Source: Rhabditoides inermis
Lineage: Eukaryota; Nematoda; Chromadorea; Rhabditida; Rhabditidae
DNA: 64,000 nucleotides
Reading direction: 5' to 3'
Assembly: GCA_963966185.1 (NCBI GenBank)
Contig: CAWZYM010000402.1
Location: 1,165,501-1,229,500, forward strand
This document shows, one piece after another, positions 35,842 through 48,295 of this stretch (its first letter is position 1; the number at the start of each line of letters is the position of its first letter). Below the pieces are notes generated by a model. The model saw only the letters and a program-made list of their open reading frames with translations. It did not search any database and was not told the DNA's origin. The position numbers and the translations under genes were made by a program.

Positions 35842-37816
35842 ATGAAGAGCATTCTGAAGACGTCGCGGCTTCTCAACCAGAGTGGCCGCCTTCTGTCGAC
35901 GGCGGCGGAGGGCAAGCCGGCGCCGGTCGACCGTCACGCCACCTTCTACGTGAGTTCTTTCCTACCGTATCCTTGCACTCTGTGTGTGTGTGTGTGTGTT
36001 ATATTGGTCTCACGTTGTGTATGCGTTTACAAATCCGCCCTCGCCCACCCACTATCACCACCCTATCACCACTATCACCGGTGGCTTTCCGGTCGCGAGC
36101 CTTATCACTAGTTGGCTGCACCACCACAAGTTTTCGAAGTCGCCCCAGATGCGCGTCTTCAGTGGCCTGTGAGATAAGGCGATATGGTACCATTTGTGCG
36201 GCGGCGAAAACAGTAGGAGACTCTCTGCCATCGGGTGATTTGCGATCGACTCCGGGTCAGCAATACATCCGCGCGCGGATCTGATGCAATGCTGATGCAA
36301 TCACGGGGGGGATGGCGAAATCGACGAATGAGTATCGTTTCAGCACCGCGACTTGGAGATCACGCCGGCTACGGAGGCGGAGCTCCAGCCCCGGCCCGGA
36401 CCCAACGAGCCGCTAGGTGAGGAATAACAACTATGCGATTGAAATGTATACGATTGAAAAATGAGAGCGGCACACACTGTGTCATACCAGAGACTTCCCC
36501 GCAGAGTACTTACCTCTACCTTTAAGATTTCATAATAACACAACAAAATGTGTGATTGACCCCCGTGTACTTGACTTTACCTGATTGCAAAATAACATGA
36601 AAATGGGAAAATGATGATACAACAAAATACAGTGAAGTTATTCCCCACTCTCAGTGATGACTTTTGTGAAACACGTACACGTACCCCGTCCCTGAACAAA
36701 AAGAACGACACCGATTCGGCTGCAAAAGGGACTAGGTGTAGAAAGGCTACAGTGGATGTGCGCGATGTCTCTTACCGTCCGTATTCAGTGTTCGGGCACA
36801 CGTACTCGGACCATATGATCAACATCGACTGGACCGAGGAGGGCGGCTGGAAGAACCCGCAGCTATACGCCCTTCAAGACATGCGACTCCATCCCGGAGC
36901 CAAGGTATAGATCGATAAGCAAACAATACTACTGATGTTTATATTTAAATATCTTGAACGATACTCGGAGTCTACAGTAGATACTGTGTTGTATAGGGTT
37001 GTTTGAACATTTTAGATTTAGCAACACTCGTCTATTTACAGCTTCGATTGAGAGATAAGGTCACTGTTTTCAAATTACATGTGGTAAGTACAGTGACGAC
37101 AACAGTTGGCATTGATAATGGATGTCAATTACATGATACGGAAAACTATGTAACATGTGTTGCGACACTAAATACTCCAGTGAATCGGTTATGAGAGCGA
37201 CACATAACACTTGCTAATTGTGACGTGTGTGTTTATAGCTATCATCATCTCTCACTATTACATAGATCACATAGTGCCACCGATCACCGTGTTTTGCACT
37301 TGCACTTTACGCCAGTATGCAGCATACTACAAACTTGATTTCATTCATTGCTGCTTCTCTTTTTATTCCGCCACCGCTAATCCAGTTAAATGACAGGGAT
37401 TCGATTAGAAGAGCTTTTAAATGCACTTTCACAAATCAGCGAACGGCGAATAATAATAATGTGATTTGTCTTGTCTGGACGAGCCGGCTCAAATTGTGAA
37501 GTTGAGAGAATAAAGAAGTGGCAGGCGGGAAAGTGCAAAAGGTTCAGAGCAGCAACGGGACAAACCTCCCTCAGACTGTAACACTCCTTGAGTCTATTCA
37601 CGCGATAGAGGCTCGAGCAGAGAAAGACGAAATAGTGTGCTATCACGGAGAGCGCAGAGTATATTGGATACCTTTACAGGTGCTGCACTACGCGGTGGAG
37701 CTGTTCGAGGGTATGAAAGCGTACCGGGGTATGGACAACCGGATTCGACTCTTCCGACCCGAACTCAACATGGCCAGGATGAGACGCACCGCCGCCAGGT
37801 GCACCCTGCCGGTGAG

Positions 37817-37856
<40 letters not shown>

Positions 37857-38176
37857 GAGGGAGGGAGAGAGAGAGACTGTGATTCTTGCAGGACTTCGAC
37901 TCGTCCGAGCTGATCAAGTGCATCCGGGAGATGGTCCGTCTGGATAAGGAGTGGGTCCCGTCCTCCACCACCTCCTCCCTCTACCTCCGCCCCACCATGA
38001 TCGGCACTGATGTGAGTTTTATTTATCAAATTGTCTTTTTTTTCCCACGGAACAATCGCATGATGGTTTCGCATGGAAGGTGCTACCAAAATACGCATTA
38101 CACCCTGCTCCCGATATGGCCACTCTCGGCCAACGTATTACACTTAGTTCTCACCGATCAGCGAGAGACGAGAGAA

Positions 38177-38233
<57 letters not shown>

Positions 38234-38338
38234 TCTTTGAAAATCACGCGGCGCTTTGTCAAAAATCTGGCACGTGAGCCGGTGTTGTTTGCCAGGCGGT
38301 TTGCCCCCACGTGTGCACTCGCTGCTGCTGCTGCTGCT

Positions 38339-38395
<57 letters not shown>

Positions 38396-41192
38396 CAAGT
38401 TTATCCGGGGCAGTGGTGGAAAAAACCGCGGCGACGGCGATGTTTGTGCAATTTGCCCCGGCTGATACCACAGCTAATGAAAGCCGGAGACTGACCAGGG
38501 GTGTGAACGATAATTGTATAGGTGTGGAGAAATAAGAAATAATCATAATCTCCCTGCGCATAGGTGGTGCACTTGTTATATAGTCAGGATCTCAGGATAT
38601 AGCGATTACTGATAAATGATTGCTTGCTTGATTGATAAGTGGATGTGTTGATTTCAGTCGACGCTGGGCGTGGGCCATCCTCGCAGCGCCAAGCTCTTCG
38701 TCCTCTCCGGACCCGTCGGACAGTACTACTCCACCGGATTCCAGGTGCCTATCTTATCTGACGCTTGTTTTCGAAACGTCTGACACAGTCTCACACGAGC
38801 TTGCCCGCGCGGTATCACGGTCATCTAAATGTTAGAATCAAACGATTTTATGCCTGTTCTTTTTCAGCCCGTGACTCTGCTCGCCGATTCCGAGTTTATT
38901 CGCGCCTTCCCGGGAGGTGTGGGACAGTACAAGATGGGATGGTGAGTCGGGTCATCTTCATTTGCCTTACTTGTGACTTACTTACTATTGTTATATGTTC
39001 AGCAACTACGCTCCTACGATCTGGGTGTCAAAGGCGGCGGCGGATAAGGGATGCCAGCAGGTGAGTCCTTTCAAACTAGTCCCTGGAACTCCTTTCAACT
39101 ATCTCCGCAATGCCTAGCAACTTGCTTTCCAACTACCTTCCAACAGCAAGACGCTAATGTCCATCATTACATTTCCCACATTTTCCGTTTTCCATGCGTT
39201 TTCCGCGTGAAAAAACGATCAAAACCATAGACATCGTAACCAGGTAAATATGCAAATGTGGCAGGTTCTATGGCTGCACGGCGAGAGCGAGGAGCTCACC
39301 GAGGTCGGCACCATGAACATCTTCGTGCTATGGAAATCCGAGCAGGGCGGTGAGTGAAAATAGAATAAGAAAAAATTTTTTTTTCTGATCTAATAGCTGT
39401 GTGCGCTATTAGATCGGAGAACACAGCAGTCTGATACACGAACAATTTTCTACCTAGCCATCATCATGTATTTTTTTACATGTAAACAATATTATGAGGA
39501 AAGATACACCTATAGCCTGCGCTAGAGCGATAGTTTTTAATTTACCCCGCTTGCAGACAGAAATACGGTGCAATACGGTATAATAGTAGACATATTGAGA
39601 CTTACTAACCTGCGCCAAAACGACAATTTTTGATCTACTGTTCCCAATACGGTGCCATAACCGTCCGCCTATCTTGCTTTGTGCGCTATTGCCGAGAGTT
39701 GACTCTCTGTCTTCCTCTGATCTGCCCCACCGCGCGCAACTTACAGCATAGAACTCTAGCCGATCAGTGATGCTCCCTTTTTGTTATCAAGCGATCGCTG
39801 TGACCGCGGGGTGACGTAGTGGCTGTCGGCGACAGAGACAGTACAACTGTGTTTGCGGAGTGATAGCCGGTGTGATAGTGAGTCACTGGCAAAAACGTGT
39901 TGTTGTTGTTGTTCAAGTAGCGGTCAGTATCGTCAAACGTCTCCGAATCACCCTCAAATTACTCTCGATTTTGTTTTATCTCTCGATTTGCCGTTGTTGC
40001 ATTACGTCGAATAAACAATAACACAAACTCTACTTTTACGCCATTCCTTTTTAAAGATAATTACTCTTGATTTGCCTCCGAATGACTTCGGATTACTTGC
40101 GATAGCCTTGCAATGCCTTCGAATTACTTTGGATCAGTTCTGATATGTATCTGAAGAGACTGACCACACCTTCAGAGCTGGAGTTGGTGACGCCGCCGCT
40201 GGATAAGGGCGTGATCCTGCCTGGAGTGACGCGACAGTCGCTGCTCGAGCTGGCCCGGCAGTGGGGCGAGTTCAAGGTGCGTCCTTTTGAGAGTGTGTAA
40301 ACAAATACGTAAACAGATAGACAACTAATGAGTGGTTATAATTAATGTTTACGTTTTTTGTTTTGTTTTGCCGATTGAATCCGGGATGGGGTTCTTTTGG
40401 ATTACGACAACGTCCTAGCATCATATCATGCGATAATGTTTTATGATTAATAACGCGTGAGGAAACAATGATGAGCAAGCAAAATAAACCAATACGAAAA
40501 CATGGGTTCAGGGATGAATAGCGGGTGATGAAACAGTAATGAATAAACAAAAGCAACCGATACGTGAGCATGGGTTCAGAGATAAACAACGGGCGATGAA
40601 ACAATTTTGGACAAACAAGGACAACCAATACGTAGCATGGGTTCAGGGATTGTTAACTCGTGAGAATACAATAAGCCAAGGAAGCGAATACAGTAGCCTC
40701 TGTTCAGGTGTCGGAGCGCGCGGTAACGATGGAGGACGTGCGGGAGTCGATCAAGGCGGGGCGCATGCTAGAAATGTTCGGCGCGGGCACGGCGTGCGTC
40801 GTCTCTCCCGTCGGATCCATCCTCTACCACAACAGGAAGGCGAGTGCGCCACAAGGCTACTAGAACAGTATAGATACAGAAGGTCTATGACAGTCTAGCA
40901 ACAGATGTTTTCTGATCGTTTTTTTCGTCCCGCAACAATGAGAAAGAGACCTATCATACTCATGTGATCTATTTCAGACCAACGAGTACGAGAACCTCCA
41001 AATCCCGACAATGAGCAGCCCCGTCAACCTCATGCAGCGCTTCTACACCACCATCAACGACATCCAGGTTAGTGACGTCACATTTATGCAAGTGACGTCA
41101 TAAGTAGTTTATGTTTTATATACTGGTTTTTAACAATGTGTTGTTTGCAGTACGGAAGACTAGAGCAGCCGGGTTGGACGGTGGAGGTTTGA
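35842..41192 (+). CDS. bcat-1: Branched-chain amino acid aminotransferase, mitochondrial type
   Basis: Transfers the amino group between leucine, isoleucine or valine and 2-oxoglutarate, using PLP. Exons: 35842-35949, 36344-36416, 36789-36904, 37680-37811, 37892-38011, 38658-38744, 38868-38941, 39003-39060, 39265-39349, 40176-40276, 40708-40839, 40978-41067, 41151-41192; 405 residues. The N-terminus ([20 protein letters not shown]) is basic and amphipathic, like a mitochondrial presequence. Fold-type IV marks: [28 protein letters not shown] lysine Lys234 in GQYKMGCNYAP, and [10 protein letters not shown]. The redox CXXC of human BCATs is partial here: Cys348-Val-Val-Ser351. Intron 11 needs a GC donor (AAG|GCGAGT at 40840). 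Intron 10 is a tandem array of its own 3' end; intron 9 carries repeat fragments. Confidence 0.93.
38165..38391. repeat. (GA)n and (CT)n facing tracts in BCAT intron 5
   Basis: A GA-rich run at 38165-38227 and a CT run at 38341-38391 lie about 115 bases apart, preceded at the second by five to six GCT units. The tracts are complementary and could pair in the pre-mRNA. Confidence 0.9.
39992..40064. mobile_element. Single arm of the family 2 MITE-like element
   Basis: GTTGTTGCATTACGTCGAAT continuing to CCTTTTTAAAGATAAT matches the right arm of the element at 22475-22790. The partner arm is not seen, so this is a truncated copy within BCAT intron 9. Confidence 0.75.
40155..40175 (+). repeat. 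Short-TIR repeat fragment forming the BCAT exon 10 acceptor
   Basis: GAAGAGACTGACCACACCTTCAG directly precedes exon 10. All but the last few bases match the right end of the short-TIR element at 41737-41815 (GAAGAGACTGACCGCACCTT). Confidence 0.7.
40445..40707 (+). repeat. Tandem 61-68-bp repeats ending at the BCAT exon 11 acceptor
   Basis: Four diverged units each end in TTCAG, at 40511, 40579, 40646 and 40707; the first three read GGGTTCAG. The last is the working acceptor of exon 11. Units share GATGAAACAAT, CAACCAATACG and AGCATGGGTTCAG. Confidence 0.85.
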
Positions 41193-41986
41193 ACTCGTCC
41201 CATGGAGTCTTCATAATAAGGTGTCTGTAATCGAACTCGCGATGTCATCGGCGCCCCCCACCAGCCGCTTCCGGTAGCTGCCTCGTAGCCTCACTGCTCA
41301 AACGTCCCCGTAACTCCATGTATCTCTTAGCGTACCCCGTTGTTCCCCCCACTAGCGGACCCTCTCCCCTTCCCGCACTCACTGCTCTCTGCGTCTCACG
41401 GGCTCATGTATGTCTGTGTATTTTTTTGTTTGTTCATGACTTATTCGTTTCTGTGTAGATTAGTATTGGTGAACTACTCGTATACGATACATATGATATG
41501 CTTTGTGATAAAGCTGCAAATTTCCATTCGATGTGTCTGCAAGGGGAAATGTGCACCGCGGGTAATTGCAGCTCTTCTTCTGTAACGAACACTTATTCAA
41601 AAAAGACAAAGTGGACAAGCGTGAAAACATCAGCGATACCCTAGCATTAACTGTAATCCGTCTTCGAGATCTGGGGACGGAGATCACAACATAATGAACG
41701 CGCAGAGAGATGGCTGGAGAAAGAGAGGGTAAAGTTGCGGTCAGTCTCTTCGAAACACTCCCGAATGCCTGCGAAACACCAACACTTCGGAATCGATTTC
41801 GAAGAGACTGACCGCACCTTAGGAGAGAGTGACGCACGTCACACAAGTTTTTCACCACGTAACTCTATCCGGAAAAGGAAAAAAAGAGAAGAAAACAAAT
41901 GGCTGTCGGTGAGAATCACTCTCGCCACATACACACAAAAATATGATAAAAATCTGTATTTATGTTCTCCACATCTCTATCGTCAT
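41193..41986. other. Convergent spacer between BCAT and C-type lectin genes
   Basis: 3' UTRs of two converging genes. No canonical AATAAA was assigned. It contains the short-TIR element at 41737-41815. No gene recognised. Confidence 0.5.
41737..41815. mobile_element. 79-bp short-TIR element
   Basis: Perfect 19-base inverted repeats, GCGGTCAGTCTCTTCGAAA at 41737-41755 and its reverse complement at 41797-41815, enclose a 41-base core. Related pieces are at 40155-40172, 48726-48828 and about 61765-61920. Confidence 0.85.
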
Positions 41987-43575
41987 CTAGTGTAGGGCGG
42001 GCTTCTTGCAGAAGAACGAGACGAACGTGTTGCACGCGTAGCCGTTCCACTGCCAGTCGTCCGTGTTCGAAGAGGAGTCGTAGTGGTTCCACACCTGGAA
42101 TTGTTTGAAAAATACAGTTTACTCAGTGACACACCAAAAATATGATGAAATCGGTGCGTATCAATAGACCGGCGGTCTCTAACATGTTACAGAACAAAGT
42201 CACTAATACTATCCAGAAAACAAATCATGCTACACTGTAGCGCCACTCACGAGGGCGCAGTTGCTGTCGGACTGGTTGAGGAAGCGGGTGACGTAGTCGA
42301 GCGGCGTGCCGTCCGTCCACGACCAATAGCCGCCGACCTGGAAAGGCACGCTTACTTAATTCTGATTTTAGGTCTTCGAGTTTTATAAACGACCTTGATG
42401 AAAGACACACGCTTACTTTATTTTTGACTTAGGGTCTTTGAGTTCTTAAAACCTCGATGAAAGACACATGCTTACTTAGTTTGGTCTTTAGAACTTGTTT
42501 GAATTAATGCTAAACTGCTGAAACAAACACGAACGGCGTTTTTACGCTACCTCGTTTACCAAAATGTACACATGACATGAGAAGCTAGGGTGAATTCAAA
42601 CTTATCGGATTTTGAGTGCTCACGATCACGCTTAAACCACGATATACAGGTTTTAGTCAGGCTACGAGCAAACAGTTTTCTCATATATTCATAAGTAAAG
42701 ATTTCTGTGAACCTCACTCAGTGCAGCTAGAATGCTGCTGCACCTTGATTAGTAGTGTAAACATCGTTTCGCACTACAACCAATTACTATGGCATTGCTC
42801 TCAGAGTGTACGAGCATAGCCGCAATTCGCACCACGCGTTGATTGTTGACATTGTGTTGGCTTGCCACGCTGTAAATACGTGTACACTTGTACTAGCTAT
42901 TTTGTAGGAACTGCACATGCCGTGTTTCCCGCCTACGAACACGTAGATTGTAAATAGCTTGTTGACAGGAGTAGGAATATGATTTTCTTTGAAAGAAGAG
43001 GGATCAAATAAATAAAACAATCACCTTCTGCAGCCCAATCCACGACTGTGTGGGGCGCTTGTACCAAATATCGGACATCATTCCTGAAACACACGTTATA
43101 CACGTTATAACCTGCAAGACGTACTATGGAAGTTAAAAAGAACAACACAACGAAATACGACAATAAATATATCATCGTGCTCTTTCGCGAGGCGGTTTCT
43201 GTCTGCGGACATGCGGACAGCGGGACCGGGTAGAAAAAAAGAGTCGTGTCTTTGAACCCAGACCAGAACACAGCTGACTGTTCACACCAATTAGCCTAGG
43301 GCCAGCTCCATACTTACCATAGCCTGTTCGCTTTTTGTATTACTACTACTTTAACGTATCCTTAGCGTAGTTCACATTACCATGTGCTACTACATTTCGA
43401 GATAAGTATTCTGGTTCTGAAAATTTCACGGTCGTACCGCGTATGAAGTAGTCCTCTCCGGCCGAGTGGACGGATGCGAGGTGCGCGTCGTTCTGCGCAC
43501 AGCGCACCTCCGCGTCCGAGAAGCCCGTGATGTTCGCCGTGTTATGGTCGTCGAAGATCTGAAGAGGGAGGGAAG

Positions 43576-43621
<46 letters not shown>

Positions 43622-45023
43622 AGAGGGAGAGAGAGGTATACTCTACCTTGTAGCAGCTGGCCGTCTCCTCGAAGTAGTTCCACCCGTTCTCACACGCATT
43701 GCAGGAGGATGATGCGGGAGGGGACATGCACACGAACGGCTTGGATGCCTGGGAGAAGGTTACTTTCTTGTCGTAACATATGTTTTATCGTTCGGGCATT
43801 GGGATCGCGGTATGTATTTATTGATGATATGTTATGCTTGCAGTATCTGGTGTTCTGTCTATCTTCTATAGGTAACTCTCTCTCTTCTCACCTCGCAGTC
43901 AGCCACGTACCACGGACCCCCGTTCCTCTGCATCGAAACGCATCCAGCCAGCGAGCCGGGCTGCCCTGAAACCAACTTGTACGGTTGTTTCTCATCTTCG
44001 AGTGATCTTTGAAACGAATAGTCGATTAGGTTGTTTTCATTGTTCGGGAACAAAATAGTTTCGGAACAAATACATTTCACGTTCAGAAAAAAAATACATT
44101 GCTCCTTCTATTTCTAGAATGTTCTACTGGTAAGCTCCATGAACATACAAAAACTATTATTATACTTTAGTACATGGTACGTAGTACGGGGCTTACATTT
44201 TAGATTACATTTAGTACGGGGCTCACATCATAGTAATATAGCATGTGATATCTCCATCACAATCAACGAACTCCTTAAAGAAGTAAGGCGTGGGCGTCAG
44301 GAAAGAATTTCGAATGAAAAAAGGGGATGAAAACGACAAAAAAAAGAAAAGAAACGGGCAGATCCTCCATGCTTTTAAATAATAAGATAACCTTGTCCTG
44401 CCCAATAGTAATAGTTTTTGAACACAAAACAACTGTGCTCAAATCTCTCTTACCCTGCGCTGAATCACATCTACTCAACAGCATATGAATCAAAATCAGA
44501 GCCGAAAGCATTGCACCCACCGGGCGCCCACTTTTTGTAGGTCATGTCGGCCAGGTCGGTCCACGTCCACTGGTGCTGGTAGAAGTTGATGCCGCCGATC
44601 CACGCGTCCGTCGTGTTCAGACGGATCAGGTCTGCGAGCGTGGCACCATTATTCTGACTTGAAGAATGCATCCAGACGTAGTTTTTGTTATTGAGTTCAA
44701 CCGGACGTAGCTTTTGTTATTGTAAAAATATTGTGTGTGTGTGTGTGTGTTTTTCATCCCGCGCAATCAGAACTTCAAAATTGTTCTCCATTGAAAAGAA
44801 CGAAAGCGTCCCCATCCTGAAGATCGGATGGTCCACTGTCCGGATTCATCATTTGATAATCCACCCACTGGCAATGATGTTGTTCTCGAAGGCGCTGCGC
44901 ACGGCGACCAGCTGACCGCCGCTGGAAAGACACGCCTTCTGCGCGGATTGGAACGGCAGCGGGCTCGCGTGGTACTGAAACAAGATGGTCCAGTACATGC
45001 GCTGTACGGTTGCATGATAACAC

Positions 45024-45063
<40 letters not shown>

Positions 45064-45439
45064 TATGCGTTTGCATAACACGTGGTATATAGTATATACG
45101 CTATACGGGAGCATAATGACACGTCGAAAAAAAGATGATACAAGATACAACAAAACAAAAGGATTAATTAACCAGAATTCAGAATCAGAATATGCATCTC
45201 GAATCAAGTAGCACATGTCAATGTTATTTGTGGTAAGGTTACGGTAAATAACAGAATAAGGATCAATCGATCATTTATCTAGAATCGCTAGCCCATAATG
45301 ATTAGTTGATTGAGTTCTGTCATTGTCTAGTCAAACGCACCGTGTAGCACATCTGCTGCGTGTTGTCGTAGTAGGACCCGGGCTGGCATTGGGACGCCAG
45401 AGCCGCTCCGGCAAGGGAGACTAGCAGAAGCGAGAGCAT
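41987..45439 (-). CDS. Secreted C-type lectin with two CTLDs
   Basis: Exons in transcript order: 45439-45341, 44974-44869, 44631-44521, 43965-43892, 43748-43647, 43558-43438, 43083-43025, 42337-42251, 42094-41987; 288 residues with consistent phases. A signal peptide (MLSLLLVSLAGAALA) is followed by CTLD 1 (about 20-145; AQKACLSSGGQLVAV, DAWIGGINFY, W..CVSM..ADC..FVCM) and CTLD 2 (about 155-288; CENGWNYFEE, AEVRCAQNDAHLASV, SWIGLQKVGGYWSWTDGTP, NCALVW, FFCKK). Neither domain has a classical EPN or QPD sugar motif (APGQPG and DGTPLD instead), so calcium-dependent sugar binding is uncertain. Nematodes have large families of such lectins, often linked to gut immunity. The ATG directly follows TTGCAG, a likely trans-splice acceptor. 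An exon 2 donor at 44868 gives the best CTLD reading. Confidence 0.9.
45024..45061. repeat. (TA)n microsatellite in C-type lectin intron 1
   Basis: About 18 TA units followed by an inverted-looking GCTATGCGTTTGCATAACACG stretch; CATAACACG also precedes the run. Confidence 0.9.
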
Positions 45440-48295
45440 CTGCAACTAGAGTTTCGCAACGGCTCTGCCGAAATGACGAACGAAAACTCGGCATCGGCAA
45501 ATGATGACCGATTTCGGTATTCCGATGATTACGATCCCGAAATCCGATCGTTCGGTTCGGAAATTACAAAAAATGTTCGGTTATTTCCGAAACGAACATT
45601 TCGAAATCGTAATTTTTCCGGAATGGACCGTTTCGGAAATCGAATGAAACTATCTGCAACCGACAATGGACTCGACTTCACTTGAAAAAATAAACATGTA
45701 GACAACAAAATGTAAATATGCTACAGTACAGTAACCACGTGGAAGTGAGTGGCTCTAGTCGCAGTGCCTTTGGTGTTTGAACGCGCCCTTATCGACTATG
45801 GATGTCGTTAAAACTGCGGATGGCACTGTGAGATGTCTGAACAGGACACATCGGAGAGATTCCCAGTTTTATTGTTTGCGTTGTTTGAACGTGGCTGTTG
45901 ATAAGCCTGCAAGAATTTGGAAGAACTGAGTTGCTCATGTACTCTTGAAACATAAAGTTGTGTTTCTGACAAAGAATATTTTGCAATACTCAACCATCTT
46001 TATGTAAATTTTGATGAATTTGATGTTTCAACAATTGTAAGATATTTTGGGCATTACACATTACTCATCAAGTTTTTTTTTGAAAAAATCAAACAAATTG
46101 TTTTTTTTTTCATACCATGTTTATCGGACACGAATAGGGAATTATGCAGTAATCTGTTACGGTATATTCGGCCAAAATGTTTCCGGAACTAGAAAAACTC
46201 AACATCAATAAAATAGTCGTATATTTTATACAAATAAGTCGGGTTCAATTGCTTTTTTTCGCAAATATGTACATTGATTATTGCTTAGCCTTATTTACGC
46301 TTAAATTTGTAAAAATGAGACAGTTTCGAAAAAGTGAGTCCCGCTGTAAAGAAAAAAAAACATGGAATTTTGAAACAGAGTCAAATTAACGTTGTAAATT
46401 TGAACATGAAAAATGGAACAGCACTATTTTACAATGATTGTGAGATTATCTCCAGTGCCGACCTTGTCAGTAAGGCAGCGGTCCAGATACCCTTGTATAA
46501 TCGGGTCACCACCGATGCTTTTGAACCCGATTTATATACAATACGTGTTTTGACAGTTTAGTTTTTGTGGTATTTTATCGTTCTTATCACCTCTTGGTGA
46601 AAATCGGGGCCAAGGGAGGAAGAGAGAGATTAGGGTGGACGAAATTTATGGTTTTCTATACATTCAACTGTATCAAATCCTTCCACTCCTCATATCATGT
46701 CCTCATGTTCATCGTAAGAAATGGCGATGAAACGGCGACGGATGTGCACAGATGTGTATTGATCATAACGGGGTGTGTGTAATACCAAATGCCCATCGAA
46801 ATCGTCATCTCGCCCTCTTAGCCAACCAGAGATCGCGTTTCGCACGCTGTCGCTTCTCCCCCATCCCTAAATCAGCTGATGCGCCCGTAATTGCAGAGCG
46901 GCGCGTGTATAAATCACCGTTGCAATCATTTTCTACGCTTCACTACGGTAGATAACCGGACGCGCGCACCATATATATAGACACATATATCACTTGCTGG
47001 GGGCTGTTATATTGGTGGAACCGGCACTGTTGCGAGCGCGTTCAAAATGTGCGCGTTCATTACACAGTCTCCTTTGCAGTCAGCTGAACGGAAGACGGTA
47101 TCACACGTCTCGTCCGTAAACATCGTCCACAGCCCTGTTTTGTTCACCAGCCAACTTGTCAAAATGATTATTACCGCCATGTCTTCCGCCTCCCTACCGG
47201 TCGTCAACTGTGTACTAGAGATGTCTGTTGCTGCTTTGCTGAGATTGAGAGAGACCTGAGCGCCCCCCACTTTCCACCCATTAGAATCTGACATTGCAAG
47301 TTGTGACGTCGTGCCTCGTTCTTGGTGCTTGGTTGTTTGTTCAATTAGGTGGGAGGGGTGAACGAGGAGTGAGGTCGTCGGCTCTTCACATCTCACTCAC
47401 TCTCTCGCACTCACTCTGCTCACTCTGCAGAAGACGACGACAGCGTGCCCCACTCGACTCGCAATCTCGGGGGTGTGCTGACCCGAGTGTGGTCATATGC
47501 CTTCTCCTCTCCACAAGTTATACCCTTTGTTGTCGGTGGTTGAACGCGTTCGCGATCACTTATTCACGAGCTGCGTGGTCTTCTGACACCACTCTCTTCT
47601 AGACATCCCGCTCTTCCAGAGATCTTTCGAGTTTTGCTACTGTGATGTCGGTTTCCTGATTACATCTCACTAGATATGAAAACACAAATGTATTCATAGA
47701 TCATATGGTAGTGACACACTGTTTCTCTCTATTCCTCCAACCTCCCCCTCCCTCACTCCTTCACTTTCTCATTTATAAAGTAATCCCTGATCAGACAAAC
47801 TATATGGGACCATTGTTAATCTATGCGAAATCCCTTTGATACTTGCTTTGTCTTCCAGACACACACAGAGTAACATTGTGAATCCCCTTTACCGCGAATT
47901 CCGTGTTTTCCAACTATCCGTGGGTTGTGCAGGCTTACAGATAGGTATTCCTCGATATTTTTGTGCAAAATTTGACCTGCCATCATGGTAGTTATCGTTT
48001 CCTTCCACAATTGCACGCAGATATAGTTACAAAATGTTCTCGCGACTTCTCTACCTTCTTCTCCTATTAGAGAAGACGCAACGCCCACTTTTTTGGAGTA
48101 GGTGTTCTTTTTTCTGCAAAACATCTCTATCAGGAGTTGATTTAAAAAAAAAACACGCCTCGCTTTGCTGCTATGCACTTGCGATTTGTAATCCGATTTA
48201 CTATGCTGTCTGCATGATGAGACCATAATCTACCGCCGTACTACCGTCGCCTTATCCACCCGCTGTCATCAACAACGTTCCACTATGGCCACTAT
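45440..48295. other. Intergenic region, no gene recognised
   Basis: AT-rich to about 46.6 kb. The stretch at 45470-45660 is rich in TTCGGAA-like words in both orientations. A TATAAA lies at 46908-46913 but no downstream exon could be assigned. A 129-codon minus-strand frame ending at 47007 shows no domain or splice support. Confidence 0.45.

Noticed and set aside
36611..36910. 99-codon frame as a separate small gene
   Set aside because: Its last part is BCAT exon 3 (36789-36904); the upstream part is open by chance.
45473..45685. 70-codon frame upstream of the C-type lectin
   Set aside because: It is built from repeated TTCGGAA/TTCCGAA words and looks like a low-complexity palindromic repeat.
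47007..47396. 129-codon minus-strand frame
   Set aside because: No family resemblance, no signal peptide and no matching exon around it.
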